Shown here: positions 16,407 through 24,012 of the stretch, piece after piece
Position numbering within the stretch: the first letter of the stretch is position 1
Layout of the letters: each line of letters starts with the position of its first letter
Source: Mycobacterium sp.
GTDB taxonomy: Bacteria; Actinomycetota; Actinomycetes; Mycobacteriales; Mycobacteriaceae
Assembly (NCBI GenBank): GCA_020438865.1
Contig: JAGQTU010000007.1
Location: forward strand, 1-64,000
Direction: 5' to 3'
Length of the DNA: 64,000 bases
Translations under genes and position numbers: made by a program
The notes under the pieces: generated by a model
Database searches by the model: none
Seen by the model: only the letters and a program-made list of their open reading frames with translations
What the model was told of the DNA's origin: nothing

Positions 16407-16948
16407 AGGCATGGGCGCTTCGGATCTGGGTGCTGGTCTGGCTGACCCTGGTGTGGTTGTTGTTGTGGGGCAACGTGACCGCAGCCAACGTGGTGTCCGG
16501 GTTGGCGGTCGCGCTGCTGATCACCCTGCTGCTGCCGTTGCCCGCGGTTCCCGTGCAGGGCAGGTTGCACCCGCTGTCGCTGCTGTGGCTGACGCTCAAC
16601 GTGGCCTGGTGGCTGGTGGTGTCCTCGACGCAGGTGGCCTGGCTGGCGCTGCGGCCCGGACCGCCGCCGCTGTCGGCGGTGCTGCGGGCCCGGCTGGCGC
16701 TGAAGTCCGATCTCGTGCTGGCCCTGGCGGTCAACATCATGAACCTGACCCCGGGCACGATCGTGCTGGAGATCGACCAGGCCCGTCGACTGGTGTACGT
16801 CCACGTACTCGACGTCGGGTCGCGGCGCTCGGTGGAGCGGTTCTACCGCCAGGCGGCCACGTTGGAGCGGATGCTGGTCGCGGCCTTCGAGCGGGAGTCC
16901 GAATGGCGGCCGGTGGCAAGCGAAATCGAGGAGGCAGATCGCGTATGA
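16403..16948 (+). CDS. mnhE: Mnh antiporter subunit E
   Basis: 181 residues. Hydrophobic N-terminal half (VLVWLTLVWLLLWGNVTAAN and following helices), then the MnhE core AVNIMNLTPGTIVLEIDQAR with VYVHVLDV, and a charged C-terminus. Small membrane subunit needed for complex assembly in studied Mrp systems. The ATG overlaps the mnhD stop. Its own end, EEADRV, is encoded by DNA that is repeated 35 bases downstream, and the stop overlaps a 12-codon mini-ORF leading to mnhF. Confidence 0.92.
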   Translation: MKAWALRIWVLVWLTLVWLLLWGNVTAANVVSGLAVALLITLLLPLPAVPVQGRLHPLSLLWLTLNVAWWLVVSSTQVAWLALRPGPPPLSAVLRARLALKSDLVLALAVNIMNLTPGTIVLEIDQARRLVYVHVLDVGSRRSVERFYRQAATLERMLVAAFERESEWRPVASEIEEADRV

Positions 16949-16983
16949 CGCGCGAGCGAGGAGTGGAGGCGGATCGCACATGA
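16933..16983 (+). repeat. short direct repeat at the mnhE-mnhF junction
   Basis: GGCAGATCGCGTATGAC (16933-16949) and GGCGGATCGCACATGAC (16968-16984) are near-identical copies 35 bp apart; each supplies an ATGA stop/start overlap. A third relative, GGCGGATCGCGGATGAG, ends thiD at 32699-32715. Confidence 0.6.
16945..16983 (+). CDS. 12-codon mini-ORF bridging mnhE and mnhF
   Basis: ATG at 16945 overlaps the mnhE stop (ATGA); the frame reads MTRERGVEADRT and its TGA at 16981-16983 overlaps the mnhF ATG (ATGA). Ribosomes finishing mnhE could thus pass through this peptide to reach mnhF, keeping termination-reinitiation coupling across an apparent repeat insertion. The peptide ends like mnhE itself (EADRV versus EADRT), which points to a short sequence duplication. 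Whether it is translated is unknown. Confidence 0.4.
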   Translation: MTRERGVEADRT

Positions 16984-17252
16984 CCATCGTGTGGGTGCTG
17001 GCCGGCGTGATGCTGACCGCGGCTGCGGCCGTGACGATGATCCGACTGCTGGCCGGGCCGAGCACCCTGGACCGGCTGGTCGCGGTGGACACCCTGGTCG
17101 CGGTGACGATGTGCAGCATCGGTACCTGGGCCGCCTTCACACTCGACACCACGGTGACGTACAGCCTGGCCGCGCTGGCGTTGATCAGCTTCGTCGGCTC
17201 GGTCAGCGTGGCGCGCTTCCGGGTGCCCGACATCGACCGGGGGGATCCGTGA
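16980..17252 (+). CDS. mnhF: Mnh antiporter subunit F
   Basis: 90-residue subunit with three transmembrane helices (WVLAGVMLTAAAAVTMIRLL, DTLVAVTMCSIGTWAAFTLD, YSLAALALISFVGSVSVARF) and the family motif RLLAGPSTLDRLVAVD. This matches MrpF, the subunit implicated in cation and bile-salt efflux in other bacteria. The stop overlaps the mnhG ATG (TGATG). Confidence 0.92.
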   Translation: MTIVWVLAGVMLTAAAAVTMIRLLAGPSTLDRLVAVDTLVAVTMCSIGTWAAFTLDTTVTYSLAALALISFVGSVSVARFRVPDIDRGDP

Positions 17253-17611
17253 TGGGCGTCCTGGACAGCGTGACCGCCGTGCTGGTTCTGGGCGGCTCGG
17301 CGCTGGCGCTGACCGCCGCCATCGGCGTGGTGCGCTTCCCCGACACCCTGACCCGCATGCACGCCGCCACCAAGCCCCAGGTGCTGGGCCTGCTGCTGGT
17401 GCTCGGCGGCGCGGCGATCCGACTGCGCGGCAACGCCGACATCGGGATGATCATCTTGACGGCCATGTTCACCCTCATCACCGCGCCGGTGGTCGCACAC
17501 CGGGTCGGGCAGTTGGCCTACCGTGAAGAGAACATCCGCAACGACCTGCTCACCCAGGACGAGATGCGCGACGTGGACGACTTCAGCGGGGGGGCGGACA
17601 AGAACTCGTGA
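17252..17611 (+). CDS. mnhG: Mnh antiporter subunit G
   Basis: 119 residues; three transmembrane helices and the MrpG signature GVVRFPDTLTRMHAATKPQV. The C-terminal hydrophilic tail is longer than usual. It is the last antiporter gene; its stop overlaps the GTG of a methyltransferase gene (GTGA), so the operon continues beyond the antiporter. Confidence 0.92.
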   Translation: MGVLDSVTAVLVLGGSALALTAAIGVVRFPDTLTRMHAATKPQVLGLLLVLGGAAIRLRGNADIGMIILTAMFTLITAPVVAHRVGQLAYREENIRNDLLTQDEMRDVDDFSGGADKNS

Positions 17612-18510
17612 GCCGGACCGACGACGACACCTGGGGCATCACCGAGGGGGTGGGAGCGACGGCGCTGAGCGTGGCCCGGGCCCGCGCCAACGAGACCGAT
17701 GCCGAGTACCCGCTCTACACCGATCCGTTCGTCCACTTCTTCATCGACGCCGCCGTCGAGGCGGGTTGGCGGTCGCCCTTCGGGGAGGAGGGCGACCGGA
17801 TGCGGGCGATGTCGGCCTACATCGCCTGTCGCACAAAGCAGATCGACGACTTCTTCACCACGGCCGGCGCCAACGGTCTGGACCAGGTGGTGATCCTCGC
17901 GGCCGGGCTGGACACCCGCGCATGGCGGCTGCCGTGGATCTCCGGGACCGTCGTCTACGAACTCGACCAGCCCAAGGTGCTGGATTTCAAGCAGCGCGTG
18001 CTGATCGCGCACGCCGCCCGGCCGGCCACCGGGTACGTGGCGGTGCCCATCGACCTGCGCAAGGACTGGCCAAACGCTTTGCGGCAGGCCGGTTTCGACG
18101 CGTCACGGCCCACCGCATGGTCCGCCGAGGGGTTGTTGCCTTACCTGTCGGCGGCCGACCAGGACGCACTGTTCGAACACATCGACCGCCTCAGCGCGAC
18201 GGGCAGCCGGCTCGACGTCGAGGCGTTCGGCCCCGACTTCTATTCCGCCGACGGGTTGGCCCGCCGCCGCGCCCGCATCGATCGGGCGCGCGAGGCCGCC
18301 CGGGCCGCCGGGCGCCCGGAGGTTCCGGACCCGAGCCGGCTGTGGTACCTCGAACCCCGCACCGACGTCGCGCAGTGGCTGACCGAACGCGGCTGGGAGG
18401 TGAGCACGATCACCGCCGCCGACCTGATGGCGCACTACGGGCGGCAGGTGCCCGAGGATCTCGAGGACCCGGTGCCCGACACCACCTTCGTCGAGGCGCA
18501 GAGGCTCTGA
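17608..18510 (+). CDS. class I SAM-dependent methyltransferase, mycobacterial TIGR00027/LCMT-like family
   Basis: 300 residues. This is the expanded mycobacterial family of putative S-adenosylmethionine-dependent methyltransferases related to leucine carboxyl methyltransferases. It shows the N-terminal TALSVARARANE, the SAM-binding LAAGLDTRAWRLPW, YELDQPKVLDFK, and the later SAEGLLPYL motif. Substrates of the family are generally unknown. It is translationally coupled to mnhG, which suggests co-expression, but no known function links them. It converges on the MPT64-like gene with 9 bases between the ends. Confidence 0.88.
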   Translation: MSRTDDDTWGITEGVGATALSVARARANETDAEYPLYTDPFVHFFIDAAVEAGWRSPFGEEGDRMRAMSAYIACRTKQIDDFFTTAGANGLDQVVILAAGLDTRAWRLPWISGTVVYELDQPKVLDFKQRVLIAHAARPATGYVAVPIDLRKDWPNALRQAGFDASRPTAWSAEGLLPYLSAADQDALFEHIDRLSATGSRLDVEAFGPDFYSADGLARRRARIDRAREAARAAGRPEVPDPSRLWYLEPRTDVAQWLTERGWEVSTITAADLMAHYGRQVPEDLEDPVPDTTFVEAQRL

Positions 18511-18519
18511 CCGACGGAC

Positions 18520-19209
18520 TCAGGCCAGCATCGGGTCGATCGCCGAGCGCGGCACCAGCACCTGCACGGGACCGGCCACCTCCGGCAGCAACTGACCCTG
18601 ACCGAAGAAGAAGATCACCCCGTCATTGGTGACGGCGAACTGCTGGTAGTAGGTCGGGTCCAGCCCCACCGACGGCGCGATCGGCACCGTTTCCGCCGCC
18701 TGCTTCTGCAGGTCGGCCTGCACGATCGGGAAGACCACCTTCAGCGGGTCGGTGTCGGCCTGCCACAGCGTGTCGTAGGTGATCGCCTTGCGATAGGCCT
18801 GGTCCCAGTTGAACGCCTTGAACGACGTCACCGGGTGCGCGGCGCCGGTGCTCTGGTAGACCGTCAGCACCACCGACGTGGTGCCCCGCGGCGGTATCGC
18901 CGAGCTGTACTTGTTGGCGGTGATGTCCAGCTCGTAGGGCAGGTCCCTGGGCGTGGAGGACTTGGCCACGTTGAGGAACTGGTCGCGGGTCTGCGAGATG
19001 TACTCGGCGATCGACTTCTGATCGGGGTAGTCGCTCGGGAAGCTGATGCTGATCTCGTAGCCGGGGTCGGAAACCTTGATCTGGCATGCCGAGCCGACCT
19101 GGTCGCCCTTGAGATCGGCGCAGTAGTTCTTCGGCGCCGCCGCGGCCTGGGCCGGCGATCCCAGCGCAACCAGCGCGGCCGCCAGCACGATCACCTTCAG
19201 CATTCGCAT
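18520..19209 (-). CDS. MPT64-like secreted antigen (RsiV/DUF3298 fold)
   Basis: 229 residues from the ATG at 19209, which has GAAGGGA upstream. A Sec signal peptide (LKVIVLAAALVALGSPAQAA) ends near residue 25. The mature part tracks the M. tuberculosis immunodominant antigen MPT64 (Rv1980c) closely: PKNYCADLKG, YPDQKSIAEYISQTRDQF, SSTPRDLPYELDITANKYSS, AIPPRGTTSVVLTVYQ, YRKAITYDTLWQADTDPL, and the end VLVPRSAIDPMLA. Two cysteines near the mature N-terminus are kept. Secreted or cell-wall located; molecular function unknown. A TATGTT -10 candidate lies at 19247-19252 on this strand. Confidence 0.92.
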   Translation of the reverse strand: MRMLKVIVLAAALVALGSPAQAAAAPKNYCADLKGDQVGSACQIKVSDPGYEISISFPSDYPDQKSIAEYISQTRDQFLNVAKSSTPRDLPYELDITANKYSSAIPPRGTTSVVLTVYQSTGAAHPVTSFKAFNWDQAYRKAITYDTLWQADTDPLKVVFPIVQADLQKQAAETVPIAPSVGLDPTYYQQFAVTNDGVIFFFGQGQLLPEVAGPVQVLVPRSAIDPMLA

Positions 19210-19319
19210 GTCGTCATCCCTTCCCTCTGACATCCGACCGACGACCAACATAGACGACGCCGCGCACAATGGGACCGGAGGTGCAGGGGGCCGGCACGGG
19301 CCCGGGAAGGGGAAATCCG

Positions 19320-19688
19320 ATGATCGAGGTCCTGCGGGACATGCCGGAAGGGGTGACCGGCATCCGGGTGTCGGGCCGGCTGCGTCGGGACGACATCAAG
19401 GAGTTCACGCCGACGATGCGGACGATGCTCGACTCGCCCGAGATCAGGATCGTCGAGGTGATCGCCGACGACTACGAGGGCTTCGGGCCGGGCGGCCTGC
19501 TGGAGGACATGCGGCAGGGCTTCGGTGCGCTCTTCCGGCACCATTCGGCGTTCAAGCGGGTCGCGGTGGTTTCGGACAAGGACTGGGTCGGCCACACCCT
19601 GCACGCCCTGGCCTGGATGGTCCCCGGGGAACTCGCCCTGTTCGGCCTCGACGAACTCGAGCAGGCCAAGCAGTGGGCGGCAGGCTGA
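19320..19688 (+). CDS. SpoIIAA/STAS-like protein
   Basis: 122 residues beginning MIEVLRDMPEGVTGIRVSGR, with LRRDDIKEF, an alternating strand-helix pattern, and VAVVSDKDWVGHTLHALAWM near the end. This matches the SpoIIAA-like (DUF3478) branch of the STAS fold found in many proteobacteria and actinobacteria. It lacks the phosphorylatable DSSG motif of true anti-anti-sigma factors, so a sigma-regulatory role is not supported. The GAAGGGG ribosome-binding site decides the start. It diverges from the MPT64-like gene. Confidence 0.8.
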   Translation: MIEVLRDMPEGVTGIRVSGRLRRDDIKEFTPTMRTMLDSPEIRIVEVIADDYEGFGPGGLLEDMRQGFGALFRHHSAFKRVAVVSDKDWVGHTLHALAWMVPGELALFGLDELEQAKQWAAG

Positions 19689-19701
19689 CGGCCGGCCCGC
19701 C

Positions 19702-20352
19702 CTAGTCCTCCTCGGCGGCCAATTGGAATTCGACCATGGCCGAGACGGTTTCGATCGCGTCGGTCAACACGTCGACCCGCTCGGCCAGGGTGGGTGCGCA
19801 CAGCACCGCATACCGGTCGGCCTGGCCCATCGGCACCCGGGCGGCCAGCGCGTAGAGGTGCCGCGACGGGTCGTCGGCGACCTCCGGCTCCACCGCCAGC
19901 GCGTCGGCGCGCAGCGTGGCGCCGCGGGCCGTGGCGACCATCTGGTACAGCGCCAGGATCCGGTCGACCACCTCGCCGATGCGGTCGTGGCCGACCGGCG
20001 GCCCCGGCTCGTCAGGCCAGGGCTCGACGGCGGCCCGAGGGTAGGGCTCGTCGGGCAGCCAGTCCCGGACCCGGATTCGCTCACCGCTGAGCGCCTGCAG
20101 TTGATAGAGGCCCATCCCGAGCTCGGCGTACTCGGCGATGTGCGCCAGCACGCCGACATCGCCGCGGACGTCTCCGCCGCCCACCTCCCGGCCCCGGGTG
20201 ATGAGCACGACGCCGAACGCCGGCTCGGTCATCGCCAGGCAGTCCTCAACCAGTCGCGCGTACCGCGGCTCGAATATCCGCAGCGGCAGCACCTCGCCCG
20301 GCAGCAGCGCGGACTGCAGCGGGAACATGGGCTGCGGCGCAGGCGAAGACAT
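19702..20352 (-). CDS. Lon protease substrate-binding-domain protein
   Basis: 216 residues consisting of a stand-alone Lon N-terminal (LON/PUA-like) domain: MFPLQSALLPGEVLPLRIFE, PRYARLVEDCL, FGVVLITRGREVGGGD and a helical C-terminal half. No ATPase or protease domain follows, so it is not a protease. It corresponds in place and type to Rv0434. The role is unknown; substrate or adaptor binding is likely from the fold. It is 3 bp downstream of the lipoprotein gene on the same strand. Confidence 0.9.
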   Translation of the reverse strand: MSSPAPQPMFPLQSALLPGEVLPLRIFEPRYARLVEDCLAMTEPAFGVVLITRGREVGGGDVRGDVGVLAHIAEYAELGMGLYQLQALSGERIRVRDWLPDEPYPRAAVEPWPDEPGPPVGHDRIGEVVDRILALYQMVATARGATLRADALAVEPEVADDPSRHLYALAARVPMGQADRYAVLCAPTLAERVDVLTDAIETVSAMVEFQLAAEED

Positions 20353-20355
20353 CGG

Positions 20356-20688
20356 CTACCGCATCCCCAGGATGATGTCCTTCACCGGTGCGCTCGGATC
20401 GACGAACCCGCACAGCGCGCCCGCCACTCCGGCCCACAGTTCGGGGTTTCCGGCGATGAACTTGTTGCCGCTCTCACCGATCGCGGTGATCACCTCGCGG
20501 CGGCCGGGCTCGTCCATCTGGAGGAACTGCCGGCAGGTGGTGCTGAGCAGGTCGGCGGGCCCCAGACCCTTGCCGGCCTGACCCGGGGTGGCCACCGGGG
20601 TGCCGTCGATCTCCTTGGCGCAGCCGGCCGTGATGACGGCGGCCACCATCAGGACGACGGCGGCTCGCCTGGTCCGGTGCGTGCTCAC
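20356..20688 (-). CDS. small lipoprotein
   Basis: 110 residues. A basic N-terminus and hydrophobic segment end in the lipobox VITAGC (Cys23), predicting lipid attachment and export to the outer face of the membrane. The mature part has two further cysteines (TTCRQFL and ALCGFVD) that could form a disulfide. I do not recognise a family beyond the mycobacterial lipoproteins with a similar CRQFLQMD pattern. It lies between the YbdK-like ligase and the Lon-like gene, all on the minus strand. Confidence 0.8.
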   Translation of the reverse strand: MSTHRTRRAAVVLMVAAVITAGCAKEIDGTPVATPGQAGKGLGPADLLSTTCRQFLQMDEPGRREVITAIGESGNKFIAGNPELWAGVAGALCGFVDPSAPVKDIILGMR

Positions 20689-20708
20689 ACTGCCTCCCAG
20701 CTGCCGCT

Positions 20709-21863
20709 CTAGAGTTCCAACTCGCCGACCAGCGCATCGACCACGGCGCGCAGGTCACCGTCGTTCTCCTCGGCTACCCGCCGCTGCCGCTGATACGACG
20801 CGCCCCGGCGCGGGATCTCCGCGACCGCCGCCAGTTCCGCGGCGCAGTCCAGCGACCGGGCCACCGGCTCGAGGCGGGTCAGCAGATCGTCGAGGTCCTC
20901 GGTGACCAGCCGCTCGTTGCTGTCGGCATCGAGGATGATGATCGCGTCCAGACCATAGCGGGCCGCGCGCCACTTGTTCTCCTGCACATGCCAGGGCGGC
21001 ATCACCGGCAGCTCCTCACCGGCGTCAAGCCGGCGGTCGAGGTCGACGATCAGGCAGTGCGTCAGCGCCACCAGGGCGGACAGCTCGCGCAGGTTGGACA
21101 CCCCGTCGAAGATGCGTACCTCGACGGTGCCCAGGTGCGGCGAAGGCCGGATGTCCCAGCGGATTTCGTTGACATGATCGATGATGCCCGTGGTCTTCTG
21201 ATCGTGCACGAACCGCTCGAACTCCCGCCAGGTCTGGAACTGGAACGGCAGCCCCGCGGTGGGCAACTGCTGGAACATCATCGACCGGTTGCTGGCGTAG
21301 CCGGTGTCCTCCCCGGCCCAGAACGGCGACGACGCCGACAGCGCCAGCAGGTGTGGGTAGTGGTTGAGCAGCGAGGAGATGATCGGCATCACCTTGTGCG
21401 CCGAGGAGATGCCGACGTGGACGTGCACGCCCCAGATCAGCATCTGGCGCCCCCACCACTGGGTGCGCTTGATCAGTTCGGCGTAGCGGGGGGCGTCGGT
21501 GAGCTTCTGCGTCGACCACTGCGCGAACGGGTGCGTGCCCGCGCAGAACAATTCCATGCCGCGGTCGCTGACGATGTCGTGCGCCGACACCAGGGTGGAG
21601 TGCAGGTCGGCCATCGCCTCGGGCACCGTCTCGCAGATACCGGTGACCACCTCGATGGTGTTGCGCAGCAGTTCCTTGTGCACGTGCGGGCTCTCGCCGA
21701 CCTCGGCGATCACCGCCGTCGCCTCGTTGCTCAGGTCGCCGGTGGCCTTGTCGACCAGCGCGAACTCCCACTCCACGCCCAGGGTTGGCCGGGGCGACCC
21801 GGCGAAGTCGATGCGCGCGGCCGCCCGTTTACCGGGGGATGTGCTAGCCGGAGGTGAGGACAC
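20709..21863 (-). CDS. carboxylate-amine ligase, glutamate-cysteine ligase type 2 (YbdK family)
   Basis: 384 residues. GCS2-family ATP-grasp-like enzyme: TLGVEWEFALVD near the N-terminus, the ELFCAGTHPFAQW region, WGVHVHVGI, SLLNHYPHLLALSASSPFW, and the ATP site around GTVEVRIFDG. Members form gamma-glutamyl amides weakly; the physiological substrate in mycobacteria (Rv0433 equivalent) is not settled. The best start is the GTG that overlaps the end of the SodC-like gene by 20 bases; no other start precedes the conserved core. Likely co-transcribed with the SodC-like gene. Confidence 0.9.
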   Translation of the reverse strand: MSSPPASTSPGKRAAARIDFAGSPRPTLGVEWEFALVDKATGDLSNEATAVIAEVGESPHVHKELLRNTIEVVTGICETVPEAMADLHSTLVSAHDIVSDRGMELFCAGTHPFAQWSTQKLTDAPRYAELIKRTQWWGRQMLIWGVHVHVGISSAHKVMPIISSLLNHYPHLLALSASSPFWAGEDTGYASNRSMMFQQLPTAGLPFQFQTWREFERFVHDQKTTGIIDHVNEIRWDIRPSPHLGTVEVRIFDGVSNLRELSALVALTHCLIVDLDRRLDAGEELPVMPPWHVQENKWRAARYGLDAIIILDADSNERLVTEDLDDLLTRLEPVARSLDCAAELAAVAEIPRRGASYQRQRRVAEENDGDLRAVVDALVGELEL

Positions 21864-22446
21864 CGCACGCCACGCGCTTGGCGGCGCCGCCGGCGGGCTG
21901 CGTGGTCTGATCGGCGACCGTCTCGGACTTGTCGTAGATCACCAGCGCCGACTTGTCCCCGTCGAGCAGCTCGTCCTCCTTCAGGACGTCGCTGGTGGTG
22001 ACGAGCATGCCGGTGCCGTCGGCGCCGATCTGCAGGGGTACCAGCTGGCTGTTCGGCGCGACCGGATCACCGGCGGACGCGAAGTCGCCCTCGCACTTCC
22101 CGACGGAGGTCAGCTGCAGGTTGTGCAGGCCCGGGGCGAGCTTGCCCGCGCCGGTGGTCTGCACGGTGACCTTGGCGACCTTCTCGTTGAAGTCGATGGT
22201 CGCCGCCGCGAGCTGGGCGCCGTCCGGGCCGGCGATGATGGCGTGGATGGTCTTCTTCTCGACCGTCACCTGCTCGTTCTCGGGCACCGCCGGAGCCGAC
22301 GGGTCGGGCGAACCGGTCCAGATCGGCGGGGTGGTGCCCGGCTGCGTCGCGACGGGCTCGTTGGGCGAGCAGGCGGCGAGCAGCGCGACGGGCGCGACGA
22401 GCAGGACGGCGGCGGCAGTTTTCAGCTGGCTGAGCGGCTTAACCAT
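21844..22446 (-). CDS. sodC: SodC-like lipoprotein lacking the copper/zinc ligands
   Basis: 200 residues from the ATG at 22446 (a GTG lies 9 bases earlier). The lipobox LLAAC gives a membrane-anchored exported protein. Landmarks of mycobacterial SodC are kept: TTPPIWTGSPDPS, TTGAGKLAPGLH, VGKCE, GTGMLVTTSD, and KRVACGVLTSG with both cysteines and the active-site Arg. But the copper-ligand HxH that follows GLH is now LQLT, the bridging GGHYH region is GDPVAPN, and the IIHA His is Tyr (VIYD). Only two histidines remain in the mature region. Superoxide dismutase activity is therefore doubtful; the position matches Rv0432. Confidence 0.85.
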   Translation of the reverse strand: MVKPLSQLKTAAAVLLVAPVALLAACSPNEPVATQPGTTPPIWTGSPDPSAPAVPENEQVTVEKKTIHAIIAGPDGAQLAAATIDFNEKVAKVTVQTTGAGKLAPGLHNLQLTSVGKCEGDFASAGDPVAPNSQLVPLQIGADGTGMLVTTSDVLKEDELLDGDKSALVIYDKSETVADQTTQPAGGAAKRVACGVLTSG

Positions 22447-22456
22447 GGGAGGCACT

Positions 22457-22915
22457 CTATCCGGTCACCAGAACGATCACGCCCGGAGGCTGCTCGGCGA
22501 TTTCCGGAATTCGTGGCTGCACCGGTACGTCGAGGACCTTGGCGACCGCCTCGGCGGCGGCCTGCTCGCCGGCGGTGGTGCCGTAGTACACCGTCGTCGC
22601 CGTCACCTCCGACGCGGTGAGGTTGCCGGTCTCGGTGACGTTCCAGCCCGCCTCGCGCAGCCGGTCACCGGTGCGGGCGGCCACCCCCTCGTCGCTGCTG
22701 ACGTTGAAAACCCGCACGTCAGCCTTGGGCGCGGGAGCCGCGGACGTCTTGGAGGTGGTGGTGGTCACGGTGGTGGCCGACGAGTCGTCGCTGGAATCGT
22801 TGCCCGAGCCCATGGCCTGGAAGCCGACCAGCAGGAAAATCACTCCCAGGAACAGCAGCACCATCACCATGGCGCGCAGGGGCAGCCCGGAGGAGTCGGG
22901 AACGCGCTCGTTCAT
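22457..22915 (-). CDS. virR: VirR-like LytR C-terminal domain membrane protein
   Basis: 152 residues from the ATG of MNERVPDSSGLPLRAM, the same N-terminus as the M. tuberculosis protein Rv0431. One transmembrane helix (VMVLLFLGVIFLLVGFQAMG), a Ser/Thr-rich linker, then a LytR_C domain ending in PPGVIVLVTG. In M. tuberculosis this protein (VirR) affects cell-wall permeability and membrane vesicle release. An upstream in-frame ATG at 22924 adds three residues and is less likely. The SodC-like gene starts immediately after its stop. Confidence 0.92.
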   Translation of the reverse strand: MNERVPDSSGLPLRAMVMVLLFLGVIFLLVGFQAMGSGNDSSDDSSATTVTTTTSKTSAAPAPKADVRVFNVSSDEGVAARTGDRLREAGWNVTETGNLTASEVTATTVYYGTTAGEQAAAEAVAKVLDVPVQPRIPEIAEQPPGVIVLVTG

Positions 22916-22978
22916 CGGGCCCACTGTAACTGCGGTCGGTCGCCCCCCGCGAAAGCGCTCATCGCGGATCCGGCGGAA

Positions 22979-23350
22979 TCAGGGAACCTCGAAGCCCAGC
23001 CGACGTGCGGCGCGCGCCTTTTGCCTACTGGCCCGCAGCCGGCGCAGCCGCTTGACCAGCATCGGGTCCGCCGCGAGCGCCTCGGGACGGTCCACGAGCG
23101 CGTTGAGCACCTGGTAGTAGCGCGTCGCCGACATCGAGAACAGCTCGCGAATCGCCTCTTCCTTGGCACCGGCGTACTTCCACCACTGCCGCTCGAACGC
23201 CAGGATGTCGTATTCGCGGCGGGTCAGACCATCGGGCAGCTCGGCGTCGTCATTCGACCGCTCGGCCCGTGCGATGGCGCCGTCCATTTCGACCTGTGGG
23301 CCCTTTCCACGATCTGCACTGACATCCGGAGTGGTTCGGCGCTCATTCAA
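22979..23350 (-). CDS. DUF3263 protein
   Basis: Up to 123 residues; the conserved part begins near [20 protein letters not shown] and continues [20 protein letters not shown] then [20 protein letters not shown]. This is the actinobacterial DUF3263 family (Rv0430 type), a small helical protein that resembles a DNA-binding or sigma-like helix-turn-helix. The start is uncertain: an ATG at 23287 gives about 102 residues, the length I recall for Rv0430, while the ATG at 23350 adds a charged extension. It lies upstream of virR and diverges from def. Confidence 0.85.
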   Translation of the reverse strand: MNERRTTPDVSADRGKGPQVEMDGAIARAERSNDDAELPDGLTRREYDILAFERQWWKYAGAKEEAIRELFSMSATRYYQVLNALVDRPEALAADPMLVKRLRRLRASRQKARAARRLGFEVP

Positions 23351-23414
23351 TCACGTCGTCCAGCGTTGGGACGGCACCCGACCCCGCGCGTCGGCTGACT
23401 TAAGCTTGCCGTTC

Positions 23415-24008
23415 ATGGCCGTCCGACCGATTGTGATCCTGGGTGACCCCGTTCTGCACAGCCCGACCAGCCCGGTGCCGGTCGGGCCGGACGGAGCCCT
23501 GCCCGCCGATCTGGCTGACCTGATCAAGGACATGTACGACACCATGGACGCCGCCAACGGAGTGGGCTTGGCGGCCAACCAGATCGGGGTGGGCCTCCGG
23601 GTGTTCGTCTTCGATTGCGCCGACGACCGCGGCATGTCCTCGCGCCGGCGCGGCGTCGTGGTCAATCCGGTGCTCGAGACCTCCGAGATCCCGGAGACGA
23701 TGCCCGACCCGGACAACGACGATGAGGGTTGTCTGTCGGTGCCGGGCGAGTCGTTCCCCTGCGGACGGGCGTCGTGGGCGCGGGTGACCGGCCTGGACGC
23801 CGACGGGGCGGCGATCACGCTCGAAGGTCACGGGTTGTTCGCCCGGATGTTGCAGCACGAGACCGGGCATCTCGACGGTTTCCTCTACGTGGACAAGCTG
23901 ATCGGCCGGCACGCCCGCGCCGCGAGGCGGTCCGTGAAGTCGCACGGCTGGGGGGTGCCGGGGCTGTCGTGGACGCCGGGCGAGGTGCCCGACCCGTTCG
24001 GCCACTGA
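23415..24008 (+). CDS. def: peptide deformylase
   Basis: Removes the formyl group from nascent N-formyl-methionine. 197 residues with the three family motifs: [10 protein letters not shown] (about residues 49-58), EGCLSVPGE, and QHETGHLDG, whose Cys and two His bind the metal and whose Glu is catalytic. An insertion between motifs 1 and 2 and a C-terminal tail of about 30 residues are typical of mycobacterial Def. TAAGCT at 23401-23406 could be the -10 of a near-leaderless transcript. The GNAT gene follows after 4 bases. Confidence 0.96.
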   Translation: MAVRPIVILGDPVLHSPTSPVPVGPDGALPADLADLIKDMYDTMDAANGVGLAANQIGVGLRVFVFDCADDRGMSSRRRGVVVNPVLETSEIPETMPDPDNDDEGCLSVPGESFPCGRASWARVTGLDADGAAITLEGHGLFARMLQHETGHLDGFLYVDKLIGRHARAARRSVKSHGWGVPGLSWTPGEVPDPFGH

Positions 24009-24012
24009 GCCG

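Noticed and set aside
19320..19688. SpoIIAA-like protein as an anti-anti-sigma factor
   Set aside because: The phosphorylatable Ser motif is missing and no anti-sigma kinase gene is nearby.
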